64,000 nucleotides of DNA. Source: Ktedonobacter robiniae. Its GTDB lineage: Bacteria; Chloroflexota; Ktedonobacteria; Ktedonobacterales; Ktedonobacteraceae. Under the pieces are notes generated by a model, which searched no databases, had not been told where the DNA came from, and saw nothing but the letters and a program-made list of their open reading frames with translations. Position 1 is the first letter of the stretch. Each line of letters begins with the position of its first letter. Shown here in pieces: positions 55,000 to 63,273 of this stretch. The position numbers and the translations under genes are program-made. The stretch is taken from the NCBI RefSeq assembly GCF_016587375.1, contig NZ_BNJG01000003.1:682001-746000 (forward strand), written 5' to 3'.

Positions 55000-56361
55000 T
55001 TAATTCCAGCCGAAGACAAAGGATGGTCGCGTGGGAAAGAGCGCCTTAAGTAGCAGCCTCGCTTCAGGGTTTACCCAGATGTCGGGAAACACGTGGCGAA
55101 GTTCCTCAATGCTGCGGTGGCCGAAGAGGACTTGTAAGAAGACCAGCGGCGGGAAACTGGCGCTCGGGTCGGCTCCATAGAGCGGCGTGCGCCAGGGCTC
55201 CACGGCAACGAGGCGCCCCAGCTCAAAGCGCATGCACAGGCCATCACGGTAGAAATCAAGTTTGAGATCGCCTGTATAGCCCGCGACGGATGAAGCTGCC
55301 AGACGCTTCTCAAGCGCGGGCGCGATATGCATGAGAAAAGCTGGCAGATCCTTCACCCGGACATACCAGGCGTAGGGAGGCTCGGTGGGATGGTCCAATA
55401 CCTCGCCCAGCACATCATGAGCCGGATGGGTCGTGCCAAGAGAAAAGCTGATCTCCTGGAGAGCGGGAGTATCAGGCCGGCTCGTTTCCATGGCGAGGCC
55501 ATAGCTACGTAGCACTCGTAGCAGAGGGGGCATAGCGCTCTGCATATTTATCCCAGGGGCAAACTCCAGCAGCCAGACCCCCAACACTTTGCCCCGGCGA
55601 GAGGCATCACAGGCCACGAAACCCACTGCCTCTCCAGAGGTATCCACTATGACCTGGAAATTAAAGGTATGCCTCAGTTGGGGATGCTTTTTCCAGGTTT
55701 CAATCTCATAGTGCCACAACGTGCGTGTACTGTCCGAGACCATGCTACTGGCCTGACGCTGGTTATAGAGCGCCTCGATCAGGGGAATATCCTCGACTGT
55801 GGCGGCGCGCAAGGTGAATGGCTCAGGCTCACCCTCCCTGGCCTCTGGTATTAACACGATTGGAGTGGCGCGCCTATCCTCTAATTCAAGCGCATATTCA
55901 TAGCCAAACTGGCGATAGAAATAAGCAATACCAGTAATGGCCTGGACCAGGTCTCCTTCGGCCTCGCTGCGCGCATGAAACATCTCAAAGAGCGCGCGCA
56001 CAAGCCCGCGATGGCGATAGGTGGGATCGGTTGCCACGCACTCTGGGCGGCCAACGCTAAAGGGAATACCTTCATACGTCCAGATATGCTTCCAGAAACA
56101 GGTCGTGGCAACAACGGGATTTCCATCTCTACTTGTATCCTCGACGATACCAAAATCATTGGGTCCCATCAAGGGATAATGACCACTCATGTACGTGCGA
56201 ATACTCCTCATAGCACCGGTATTGAGTGGAGCATCAGCTTTATCGCGATGAACCATCCCATACAGCATCGCGATACGCTCAGTATCCTCGACCGTGGACC
56301 AGCGAAGTACTAGCCCGGCGCCTAAATCGCGACGATATGAGTGATGAATAGCTTCTTGCAT
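55000..56361 (-). CDS. Eis-like GNAT acetyltransferase with C-terminal SCP2-like domain
   Basis: 453 residues from ATG 56361 (AGAGGAG upstream). N-terminal GNAT with VGRPECVATDPTYRHRGLVR and ALFEMFHARSEAEGD (acetyl-CoA pocket), a second degenerate GNAT half, and a C-terminal SCP2-like part (YTGDLKLDFYRDGLCMRFEL). Architecture as in the Eis family, in which members acetylate aminoglycosides or other amines. Actual substrate unknown. The upstream leader is described separately. Confidence 0.88.
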   Translation of the reverse strand: MQEAIHHSYRRDLGAGLVLRWSTVEDTERIAMLYGMVHRDKADAPLNTGAMRSIRTYMSGHYPLMGPNDFGIVEDTSRDGNPVVATTCFWKHIWTYEGIPFSVGRPECVATDPTYRHRGLVRALFEMFHARSEAEGDLVQAITGIAYFYRQFGYEYALELEDRRATPIVLIPEAREGEPEPFTLRAATVEDIPLIEALYNQRQASSMVSDSTRTLWHYEIETWKKHPQLRHTFNFQVIVDTSGEAVGFVACDASRRGKVLGVWLLEFAPGINMQSAMPPLLRVLRSYGLAMETSRPDTPALQEISFSLGTTHPAHDVLGEVLDHPTEPPYAWYVRVKDLPAFLMHIAPALEKRLAASSVAGYTGDLKLDFYRDGLCMRFELGRLVAVEPWRTPLYGADPSASFPPLVFLQVLFGHRSIEELRHVFPDIWVNPEARLLLKALFPTRPSFVFGWN

Positions 56362-56412
56362 GAGATTCTCCTCTGTAATATGCAACATGGGGACAGCATG
56401 ATAGAACCAGGC

Positions 56413-56692
56413 AAAAAAAGCCCGGCAGGAAGCCCGTAAGGGTCAATGCTTGAGATTTACAGTACGAAGGTGAAAAAAGCTAGCGATTACTGCTGAATAG
56501 CGGAGACACCTGGCCTGCAAATGGGCACAATGATCCCTTGGGCCGGGAGTGAGTGGGTTTATGACGATGTGAGGGGATGAAGGACACGACTGAGTAGAGG
56601 TACTGTACGAGGCAATGTGAGTATTGCATATTTCCCCTCCCTTTTCTTGATCGTGCCTACCAAATATACAGATCAACAACAGGGGTTGTCAA
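56413..56692 (-). promoter_or_regulatory. Promoter and long leader of the Eis-like gene
   Basis: Minus-strand TTGACA (56687-56692) and TATATT (56663-56668) with 18-base spacing predict a start near 56656, giving a leader of about 295 bases. It holds a 49-codon ORF (56480-56629) and, near the end, a GC-rich segment followed by T7 (plus-strand A7 at 56413-56419) about 50 bases before the gene. The GC segment folds only weakly. Confidence 0.6.
56480..56629 (-). CDS. Possible 49-residue leader peptide
   Basis: ATG 56629 is preceded by GGGAGGGG at 56634-56641, a very strong ribosome binding site with four to six bases of spacing. The frame runs to TAG at 56480-56482. Peptide starts MQYSHCLVQYLYSVVSFIPS and has no recognisable domain. 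Positioned in the leader of the acetyltransferase mRNA, it could couple translation to expression (inference). Confidence 0.45.
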   Translation of the reverse strand: MQYSHCLVQYLYSVVSFIPSHRHKPTHSRPKGSLCPFAGQVSPLFSSNR

Positions 56693-56830
56693 GTAGAATT
56701 TTTTGTAGCGCTCCCTGTGAGCCTGAGCTTTCAAGCCTGCTGCGCTTGTGAGAGAATAAGAGTATGCTGCATAGTATTCTCTATGGGGTAATTCAACGCC
56801 AACAACATCTACCAGCTAGAGGAGAACACA

Positions 56831-57994
56831 ATGGGTGTGCTTTCAGGTATTCGCGTCGTTGATTTTACGCGGGTCGTTGCTGGACCCTACTGCACAATGC
56901 TATTGGGAGATCTGGGAGCCGAGGTCATTAAAATTGAGCAGCCGGGGAAGGGCGATGATACACGAAGTTGGGGGCCTCCCTTTGTGGGTGGTGAGAGTGC
57001 CTATTTTTTGAGTGTCAACCGCAATAAGAAGAGCGTCTGCCTCGACCTGAACAATGAAGATGATCTGAAAGTGGTACACCGGCTGGTGGCAGAGAGCGAT
57101 GTGGTGATTGAGAACTTTCGCTCAGGCGTTATGGAGCGCTTTGGCCTGGGCTATGAGGACTGGCGCGAGCGCCATCCACGGCTGATCTACTGCTCCATCT
57201 CTGGTTATGGGCGCAGCGGTCCCTATAAAGACCGCGCGGGCTATGATGTGATTGTCTCGGCAATGGGCGGATTGATGGGAATTACTGGAACGCCAGAGGG
57301 TGAACCCGTCAAGACGGGTGTAGCACTCACGGATGTGATTACTGGACTTAATGCCTTCTCAGCGATTCAGACAGCACTCTACCACCGGGAGCGCTGTGGG
57401 CAGGGGCAGCGCCTCGATGTTTCGCTGCTAAGTGCGGAGCTGGCGGCACTAATCAACGCGGCAAGCAATTATCTTATCGCGGGCGAGGTACCGCAGCCCC
57501 AGGGCAGCGCACATGGATCCATTGTGCCCTACCAGGCTTTTCGCGCCGCCGATGGCTATATCGTGATTGGCGCGGCCAATGATAAGCTCTTCCAGAAGCT
57601 CTGCCTGGCTCTGGCACACCCCGAATGGGCCGCTGACGAGCGCTTTCGCACCAATGCTGAGCGCGTAAAGAATCGTGAGGCCCTGATATCCTTAATCGAG
57701 GATGCGCTCCAGGCGGAGAGCGTCGCTACCTGGGAACCACTTTTAGCTCAGGCGGGCATAGCTGTTGGGCCAGTCAATCACATGAACCAGGTCTTTCAAG
57801 ATCCCCAGGTTATACACTCCCAGCAGATTGTGAGCCTGACTCACCCCACCGCTGGCGATGTACGCCTGGTAGGGCCAGCAGTCAATTATAGCCTCACACC
57901 CGCTGAAATCACCAGCCCACCACCGCTGCTGGGTGAACACACCCAGAAAGTCATGCAACTATTCGACAATCCATCAGCACCTGGCGAATTTTAG
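56831..57994 (+). CDS. CaiB/BaiF family CoA-transferase
   Basis: 387 residues of the family III CoA-transferases (formyl-CoA, carnitinyl-CoA type). Landmarks GIRVVDFTRVVAGPYCTMLL, DLGAEVIKIEQPGKGDDTRS, the catalytic-type Asp region and GRSGPYKDRAGYDVIVSAMG. ATG 56831 follows AGAGGAG. Acyl group not predictable; no neighbouring metabolic genes. Confidence 0.92.
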   Translation: MGVLSGIRVVDFTRVVAGPYCTMLLGDLGAEVIKIEQPGKGDDTRSWGPPFVGGESAYFLSVNRNKKSVCLDLNNEDDLKVVHRLVAESDVVIENFRSGVMERFGLGYEDWRERHPRLIYCSISGYGRSGPYKDRAGYDVIVSAMGGLMGITGTPEGEPVKTGVALTDVITGLNAFSAIQTALYHRERCGQGQRLDVSLLSAELAALINAASNYLIAGEVPQPQGSAHGSIVPYQAFRAADGYIVIGAANDKLFQKLCLALAHPEWAADERFRTNAERVKNREALISLIEDALQAESVATWEPLLAQAGIAVGPVNHMNQVFQDPQVIHSQQIVSLTHPTAGDVRLVGPAVNYSLTPAEITSPPPLLGEHTQKVMQLFDNPSAPGEF

Positions 57995-58132
57995 CATGTG
58001 CCTAGTTCCTGAGCTTTTTTTGAGTTTTTTTCGTCCCTTTCTGAGGCTTTACTTACATCAACGTGTGTATGCTTTTCTTACTAAAGCTAAACACTCCTTG
58101 ACTTTGTCTAATTTTAGAGAGAGCATACATAC

Positions 58133-59080
58133 ATGCAAAATATCAAGCAGCTTTCTTCGCAGGGGACTTCCAGGCGGATCTCTAGCCTTCAGCTTATCAT
58201 GAGAGGTACCCTGGCGATTAGCGCACCTTTAGCCATGACTGGAATAATCAGCGACTTTCAGCTCTATCCGCGCATTCCCAATATCTCTATTCTGTATCTG
58301 TTGATTATTCTGGGGCTGGCCAGCCTCTTTGATTTCTATATAGCAGCACTCGCCGCGCTGACAGCATTTCTCGCCTTCGACTACTTCCTGGTACCCCCGC
58401 TATACATGTTCACCATTAACCGTTGGGAAGAGTGGATCGCACTCTTCATCTTTCTGGCTACGGCTTTACTCACCAGCCAGCTAACCGTCGCCCTACGCAG
58501 GCAAACGGCCAGAGCCACACACCGTGAGCGCGAGGCAAAAATTCTCTATGAAATGATTCACCTCACCAACTCCCAGGAGAGCTTCGAGACACAGGTTCAG
58601 ATTATGATTGACACCTTGATGCATGTCTTTGGTTCCTGGGGCATCCAGGACTGTACCCTACTGCTGCCAGATCAAGAGGGTAATCTGACGCTGCCCGCCA
58701 CCGCACCAATCCCCCTTACACAGGACGAAAGAATGCTGGCAGTAGCTGCAATGCACAGGCACGAAATTGTTGAAAAGCGTATTGCGCCCTCGCCTATCTC
58801 ACGCGATATTGTCAAACATATCAGCTACTATGATACCGCAATCGGCCCCATTACCATTCTGCGCTTCATCCCGCTCAACGCCAATGGTGAGACGCTTGGT
58901 ATTGTCTGCCTCAGAATTCAGAACCCCGTCTCCTGGTTTAGCAATATCGCCAACATGCAACGCGAGCAGAGCCGCACCCATTCGCGCATCGACTTCTTCT
59001 GGACCTTCCTCGAGCAAGTTGCTTCAATTCTTGATCGCTCACGCTTACGCTCTTTCTCTGCACCCAGGAAACAATTATAA
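58133..59080 (+). CDS. KdpD-like membrane sensor (DUF4118 plus GAF-like), without kinase
   Basis: 315 residues. Residues 30-125 form four closely spaced helices like the DUF4118 sensor part of KdpD (YLLIILGLASLFDFYIAALA, FLAFDYFLVPPLYMFTIN). A cytoplasmic GAF-like segment follows (EAKILYEMIHLTNSQESFET onwards). The N-terminal KdpD kinase-associated domain and the histidine kinase modules are absent. Whether it is a decayed kdpD or a stand-alone sensor cannot be told; no kdp genes are nearby. Confidence 0.75.
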   Translation: MQNIKQLSSQGTSRRISSLQLIMRGTLAISAPLAMTGIISDFQLYPRIPNISILYLLIILGLASLFDFYIAALAALTAFLAFDYFLVPPLYMFTINRWEEWIALFIFLATALLTSQLTVALRRQTARATHREREAKILYEMIHLTNSQESFETQVQIMIDTLMHVFGSWGIQDCTLLLPDQEGNLTLPATAPIPLTQDERMLAVAAMHRHEIVEKRIAPSPISRDIVKHISYYDTAIGPITILRFIPLNANGETLGIVCLRIQNPVSWFSNIANMQREQSRTHSRIDFFWTFLEQVASILDRSRLRSFSAPRKQL

Positions 59081-59170
59081 GCATCTCTCCCTTTTTCTCC
59101 CTGGTAAGTTACTCTGATACGTAAAAAGCGTCTAGCACATATGAGACCCTACACAGAGGAGAGAAACTAT

Positions 59171-59419
59171 ATGCCACGCAAGAGGGATGAGCAACAGCCT
59201 GCGCTCTTTTCTACCTATCACTATGAGTGGAAGAGCATTCATCAACTCAAACTCAAGGACATCCTCGTTATCGCGGACGAGGAAAACAAGGTCAACACTA
59301 TCAAACACGATGAAGCCAATATGAGCTGGCTTGTCACCTACACCAATCTTCGTACAAACGAAAAAGGGGAGCAGCTCTATTTCGCGCATGACTTTGTCTA
59401 CGTACGCAAAGCTGACTAA
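59171..59419 (+). CDS. Small protein of unknown function
   Basis: 82 residues from ATG 59171, with GAGGAG about nine bases upstream. Mixed charged, with LKLKDILVIADEENKVNTIK and FAHDFVYVRKAD; no known domain. Good ribosome binding site supports it. Confidence 0.6.
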   Translation: MPRKRDEQQPALFSTYHYEWKSIHQLKLKDILVIADEENKVNTIKHDEANMSWLVTYTNLRTNEKGEQLYFAHDFVYVRKAD

Positions 59420-59489
59420 TAGCAATACAGTCGATTGAGCCATGTGTGGCCCAACGCGTACTTATGTAGCGTCGTGCGAGAGCACCAGA

Positions 59490-60539
59490 TCAACTTACCT
59501 GCTTCAATCTTCTCTGTATTCTCAGCGTTAACAAGATCATCAAAACAATCGTGATAGCCGAGATCGCACCGTGAAAGGCCAGATTAAGCGCGTCGGGTGA
59601 TACAACTTCGAAACCGATACAGCAGTAACCCAGGAGCGCGCTAAAGGCCAGCGCGACACGATGCTGATCCGTCCAGCGTGAGTTGTGAGCAGACCAGCGT
59701 AAGATCGAGATGGCCGCGATAACCCCAACTACGATATGAAGCAGGAAGAGAACGGCCGCAGGGATACCAAGGGTAAGCTTAAGAATCTCGTGTAGGAAAA
59801 GGAAAGCCATAGCGAGCAGAAACGCGCTTATACCTACAATCCAGGGGGTTGGCGCAGCATTGACAACATCTCGTGCTGACTGTGCCATTTTCTGTACAGG
59901 CACCAGGAGCGCACATACCAGAATCATCAGTACCATTACAGCTGTGACAAGCAGCCCGACAGGAGGCGCCTGAAAACCTGGGGTAATATAGGTCGCATAG
60001 AAGAGAGTGAGCAAGGCCAGGGCCAACACGAGTATGAAACAATTGATACAGAAGGCAATATTTCCCAACCAACGCTCTGTACGATGCTGCGGGAAGAGTA
60101 GCTCGGTTACCAGAATGGGTATAGAGATGCTCCATACTGTGTGCAACCCAAGAACAAATGAGGCCCAGACCCAATCAACGCCCCCAAACCGTCCATACGA
60201 TCCCAACGCTCCTAGACCAGGGAAATTCGGATTGAAGAGGCTATGTAGCACTAACCCCTCCTCTACCAGGCCATAGGCAAAGGCCAGAATCGGTATCCAA
60301 TACCAGGATAAGCCACGCCTGCGCACAAGCTCGCGAATGGCGAGAGCACCTGTGCCATAATACGCCATATTAAAAAGGAAGAGAAAGAGGAAAGAAGAAT
60401 TAGGTTTCATATCCCCCAGGAGTAGCTCGGATACACATGGTGTAAGCACCAGTAAAACAAGAGCGGGTAAGAAATGGCGGCGTGCTTTCTTTGGGCTATT
60501 TTGTTGTTCAGTTCGATCAGCGTTTGTCACCGTATTCAT
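59490..60539 (-). CDS. Uncharacterised polytopic membrane protein
   Basis: 349 residues from ATG 60539 (AGAGGAG six bases upstream); a longer start at 60581 lacks one. About nine to ten membrane helices, including FLPALVLLVLTPCVSELLLG and IPAAVLFLLHIVVGVIAAIS. The segment PILAFAYGLVEEGLVLHSLF contains an EE pair reminiscent of CPBP proteases, but the rest does not fit. Function unknown. Confidence 0.75.
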   Translation of the reverse strand: MNTVTNADRTEQQNSPKKARRHFLPALVLLVLTPCVSELLLGDMKPNSSFLFLFLFNMAYYGTGALAIRELVRRRGLSWYWIPILAFAYGLVEEGLVLHSLFNPNFPGLGALGSYGRFGGVDWVWASFVLGLHTVWSISIPILVTELLFPQHRTERWLGNIAFCINCFILVLALALLTLFYATYITPGFQAPPVGLLVTAVMVLMILVCALLVPVQKMAQSARDVVNAAPTPWIVGISAFLLAMAFLFLHEILKLTLGIPAAVLFLLHIVVGVIAAISILRWSAHNSRWTDQHRVALAFSALLGYCCIGFEVVSPDALNLAFHGAISAITIVLMILLTLRIQRRLKQVS

Positions 60540-61059
60540 GTGAGACTCCTCTGAAGAAAGTCGAGAGCTAGTGTTCTGCATCTCAATTCGTATGTAGCGT
60601 TTTATGTCCCATGTCAGAATTATAGTCTCGCTATGTCCTTTTTACTTCACCCACTGGGGTGATCATGGTGGTTGATTTGAGAAGTTTGTTTTATTACCCA
60701 ACACTATCTACCTTTTACCCCGAAGGCTTAAGACTTGTATAAGGAATCTAGATAAGCATCAGGGAAGAGGCTTGTCCTGTCAAACCTTCTCTGTTACAAT
60801 GTCTCGTATGAGTTGATATTGATCTATGCAGAGAAGGATACTCTCACCGTGGTTGATCGCGTCTTTTATAGCTCTTACTCTATTTTGCCCCCACCTGTGG
60901 TCCCTTCCCACCAGGGCAGGTAACGCGGCGTCGCTCTATAAAACCTTCTTGATAAGCGCATCCTTCTCATAAGGCCTTGCGCCTCTCTCTACACGCCTTC
61001 ATCCTGCCCTCACACGCCATTTTTCAACTCTAAGTCTTTTTTTGAGGAAGGGATGCTCT
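60540..61059. promoter_or_regulatory. Long intergenic region with promoter for the EamA transporter
   Basis: TTGTCC (60772-60777) and TACAAT (60795-60800) with 17-base spacing, so the EamA mRNA would have a leader of about 250 bases. I see no classical riboswitch. The region holds no credible ORF. Confidence 0.55.
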
Positions 61060-61947
61060 ATGCTTTCGCGCAATTCTTTTCGCCGTGATTTCTGGTTTAT
61101 TCTCAGCGCTTCTATTGCCTGGGGGACGGTCGGAGTCGCCAATCAGGCGATCTATGCTCATACAACCAATGCACTTTCACTCGCCTTCTTTCGCCTGGCT
61201 ATCGCTACGCCACTCTTTCTCATTGCCTGTAGCAAGCTACTAGGGCGGCGCCTCTGGCAAATTAAACCGCGTGACTTGCTGATCATGATCCTGATGGGGG
61301 GCATGCAGGCGCTGTACCAGGTGAGCTATAGCGCGGCCATCGCCTATACAGGCGTGACCATTTCTACATTGATCGCGCTCTGCGTGGCTCCAGTCATCGT
61401 TGCCCTCTGCTCGACCTTCTTGATGCGCGAGCACCTGACGCGCTCAACGCTGCTGGCGTTGGTCCTGGCCCTTGGAGGAACAGTGCTTCTAGTGGCAGCA
61501 CGCTCTCATCCACAGCAAGCGAGTGTGTCTTTGTTGGGGATCGGGTTGGCCTTGCTGGCCGCCGCTGGCTACGCTTTCTTTATCCTACTGGGACGCCTCT
61601 TTAGCACTGGTTATCACTCGGTCCAGATTAACTTTGTGGCCTTCGGGACCGGCGCGCTTCTGCTGCTACTCTTTAGCACCTCGACGCCGCTGGTGGTCAC
61701 TTACCCGCTCAATGACTGGCTCCTGCTGCTCTACCTGGGATGCATCCCTACCGCCCTGGCTTATGCCCTCTTCCAGGCTGGTATGCGCTCGATCTCCGCA
61801 ACGATGGCGAGCATCATTACACTCTGCGAGGCACTGACCGCCGCGCTTCTGGCCTGGCTCATCTTTCACGAAGAGCTGGGGATCTTTGGTATCCTGGGCG
61901 CGTTGCTGCTCGTTGGCTCGATGCTTATTCTTATCTATCGAAAATAG
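61060..61947 (+). CDS. EamA/DMT superfamily transporter
   Basis: 295 residues from ATG 61060, after GAGGAAGGG by seven bases. Ten helices in two homologous halves, e.g. FILSASIAWGTVGVANQAIY and LLGIGLALLAAAGYAFFILL. Family members export amino acids, metabolites or cations; substrate unknown. The ArsR gene follows 98 bases later with its own promoter. Confidence 0.9.
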   Translation: MLSRNSFRRDFWFILSASIAWGTVGVANQAIYAHTTNALSLAFFRLAIATPLFLIACSKLLGRRLWQIKPRDLLIMILMGGMQALYQVSYSAAIAYTGVTISTLIALCVAPVIVALCSTFLMREHLTRSTLLALVLALGGTVLLVAARSHPQQASVSLLGIGLALLAAAGYAFFILLGRLFSTGYHSVQINFVAFGTGALLLLLFSTSTPLVVTYPLNDWLLLLYLGCIPTALAYALFQAGMRSISATMASIITLCEALTAALLAWLIFHEELGIFGILGALLLVGSMLILIYRK

Positions 61948-61949
61948 CC

Positions 61950-62013
61950 TTGACAGGTAGGAAATATCCTACGTATAATATGCCTGGGTCATATACGTAG
62001 GGAATATCCTACG
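61950..62013 (+). promoter_or_regulatory. Promoter with two ArsR-type operators
   Basis: TTGACA (61950-61955) and TATAAT (61974-61979), spacing 18. The spacer contains GTAGGAAATATCCTAC (61957-61972), and a second copy CGTAGGGAATATCCTACG lies at 61996-62013. Operator in the spacer plus downstream copy suggests autorepression by the ArsR protein encoded next. Confidence 0.85.
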
Positions 62014-62045
62014 CATCATCCAGAGCACAAAGAAGGATATAATGC

Positions 62046-62372
62046 ATGCTTGATTCTATCGACATGGTCTTCGCTGCTCTAGCCAACCAGACGCGGCGGG
62101 AGTTGCTGCGTCTGCTGCGTGATGAGGGACCCCAACCCGTTCAGCAACTGGCGGACCACTTTGCTATGCAGCGACCAAGCATCTCGGAACATTTAAAAGT
62201 ATTACGAGATGTAGGACTGGTTAGCGAGCATAAACAGGGGCGGCAGCGCTACTACTCACTACAGGGGGCACCACTTCAAGAAATTCAGGAGTGGCTATTG
62301 CCCTATGAGCGGTTCTGGAAAGAGCGCATCGCCAGTTTAGAGCAACTACTTGCGGAGGAAAACCATGACTGA
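62046..62372 (+). CDS. ArsR family transcriptional regulator
   Basis: 108 residues. Winged helix with LADHFAMQRPSISEHLKVLR and DVGLVSEHKQGRQRYYSLQG. No metal-binding cysteine pair, so a non-metal ArsR type. Its stop overlaps the start of the SRPBCC gene (ATGA overlap), so the two are translationally coupled, a known ArsR-AHSA1 arrangement. Confidence 0.93.
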   Translation: MLDSIDMVFAALANQTRRELLRLLRDEGPQPVQQLADHFAMQRPSISEHLKVLRDVGLVSEHKQGRQRYYSLQGAPLQEIQEWLLPYERFWKERIASLEQLLAEENHD

Positions 62373-62808
62373 GGCTCTTACTATTTATTGCGACCAATTT
62401 CTCCCTTACACACCAGCCCAGGTCTGGAAGGCACTCACCATGCCAGAGCTAATTGCACGCTGGCTGATGCCTAACGACTTCCAGTTACAGGTAGGCCACC
62501 ATTTTACCTTTCAAAACGTACCCATTCCTAACGTGAAATTCGGTGGCACGGTATACTGTGAGGTTCTAGGGTTCGAGCCTGAGCATTGGCTAAGCTTCAG
62601 CTGGGTTGATCGAGGTGAGGAGAATGGGCTAAACTCAATCGTAACCTGGCGCCTCGAACCAGAAGGCGAGGGGGCACACCTTTATCTGGAACACGCTGGA
62701 TTTGATCCCAACCATCCACTCCAGCATTTGGGCTACCAGATGATGAGCAAGGGCTGGAGCCGCTTGCCCCAGCGCATTGCCGATATACTGGCGGAAGAAG
62801 AAAAGTAA
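62365..62808 (+). CDS. SRPBCC/AHSA1 domain protein
   Basis: 147 residues from ATG 62365, behind GGAGG. START-like fold with QFLPYTPAQVWKALTMPELI, RWLMPNDFQLQVGHHFTFQN and the C-terminal helix QMMSKGWSRLPQRIADIL. Often paired with ArsR regulators. Ligand unknown. Confidence 0.92.
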   Translation: MTEALTIYCDQFLPYTPAQVWKALTMPELIARWLMPNDFQLQVGHHFTFQNVPIPNVKFGGTVYCEVLGFEPEHWLSFSWVDRGEENGLNSIVTWRLEPEGEGAHLYLEHAGFDPNHPLQHLGYQMMSKGWSRLPQRIADILAEEEK

Positions 62809-62833
62809 ACGAAATTACTTGGTTAAAAAAATT

Positions 62834-62861
62834 GCGGCTATTCATCGCGATGAATAGCCGC
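62834..62861. terminator. Perfect 28-bp palindrome overlapping the 3' end of the release-factor gene
   Basis: GCGGCTATTCATCG and its complement abut without loop. On the minus strand it is followed by a T-rich tract, like a terminator; its 62838-62861 part also encodes the last residues of the RF-1 type protein. Confidence 0.75.
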
Positions 62862-63197
62862 CGTTCTGCGTCGTTTAGTCAGCGAGGTATGGCGTTTGGA
62901 CTGGAGCCGTCGTTCACGGCTTGCCATGCCAGGTCGTGTTGGTACACGTGGAGCATCAACATGCTGGAGTCGTTCCAGGCGTGCCGCCATCCGTTCAAAA
63001 GCCATTTCACGGTTGGCGTATTGCGAGCGCCGCTCGGTCGCGGTCACCACCTGGCCACTGGGACGATGGATCAGGCGCACACCGCTCTCAACCTTGTTGC
63101 GATGCTGCCCTCCAGGTCCACCAGCGATAAAAAACTCGATCGTACAATCGCGCTCCAGCGAGTCACGATCAATTGGATACCATTGCGTAGTCATCAC
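62838..63197 (-). CDS. ArfB-like release factor domain protein
   Basis: 119 residues. RF-1 domain with the peptidyl hydrolysis motif GGPGGQHRNK, then VRLIHRPSGQVV. The C-terminal tail is strongly basic (RERRLQSKRHTSLTKRRR), as in ArfB/YaeJ where it enters the mRNA channel. No stop codon recognition domain, so a ribosome-rescue hydrolase is likely. Start MMTTQ at 63197. Confidence 0.85.
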   Translation of the reverse strand: MMTTQWYPIDRDSLERDCTIEFFIAGGPGGQHRNKVESGVRLIHRPSGQVVTATERRSQYANREMAFERMAARLERLQHVDAPRVPTRPGMASRERRLQSKRHTSLTKRRRTAAIHRDE

Positions 63198-63273
63198 CCC
63201 CTTGCGCTTGCTCTAGCTTACCACATAAACGCAAGAGGTTCATGGATGGGGCGTGCACTACTGACGTACGCGC

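Noticed and set aside
56400..56660. T-box riboswitch before the Eis-like gene
   Set aside because: No T-box sequence or specifier-type stem was found; only a weak GC segment and T7.
56443..56679. 78-codon minus-strand ORF upstream of the Eis-like gene
   Set aside because: Its start lies upstream of the predicted transcript start and has no ribosome site; the composition is not protein-like. The 49-codon frame in the same region has better support.
59490..60539. CPBP-type protease
   Set aside because: Only an EE pair in one helix fits; the other expected Arg and His motifs were not found.
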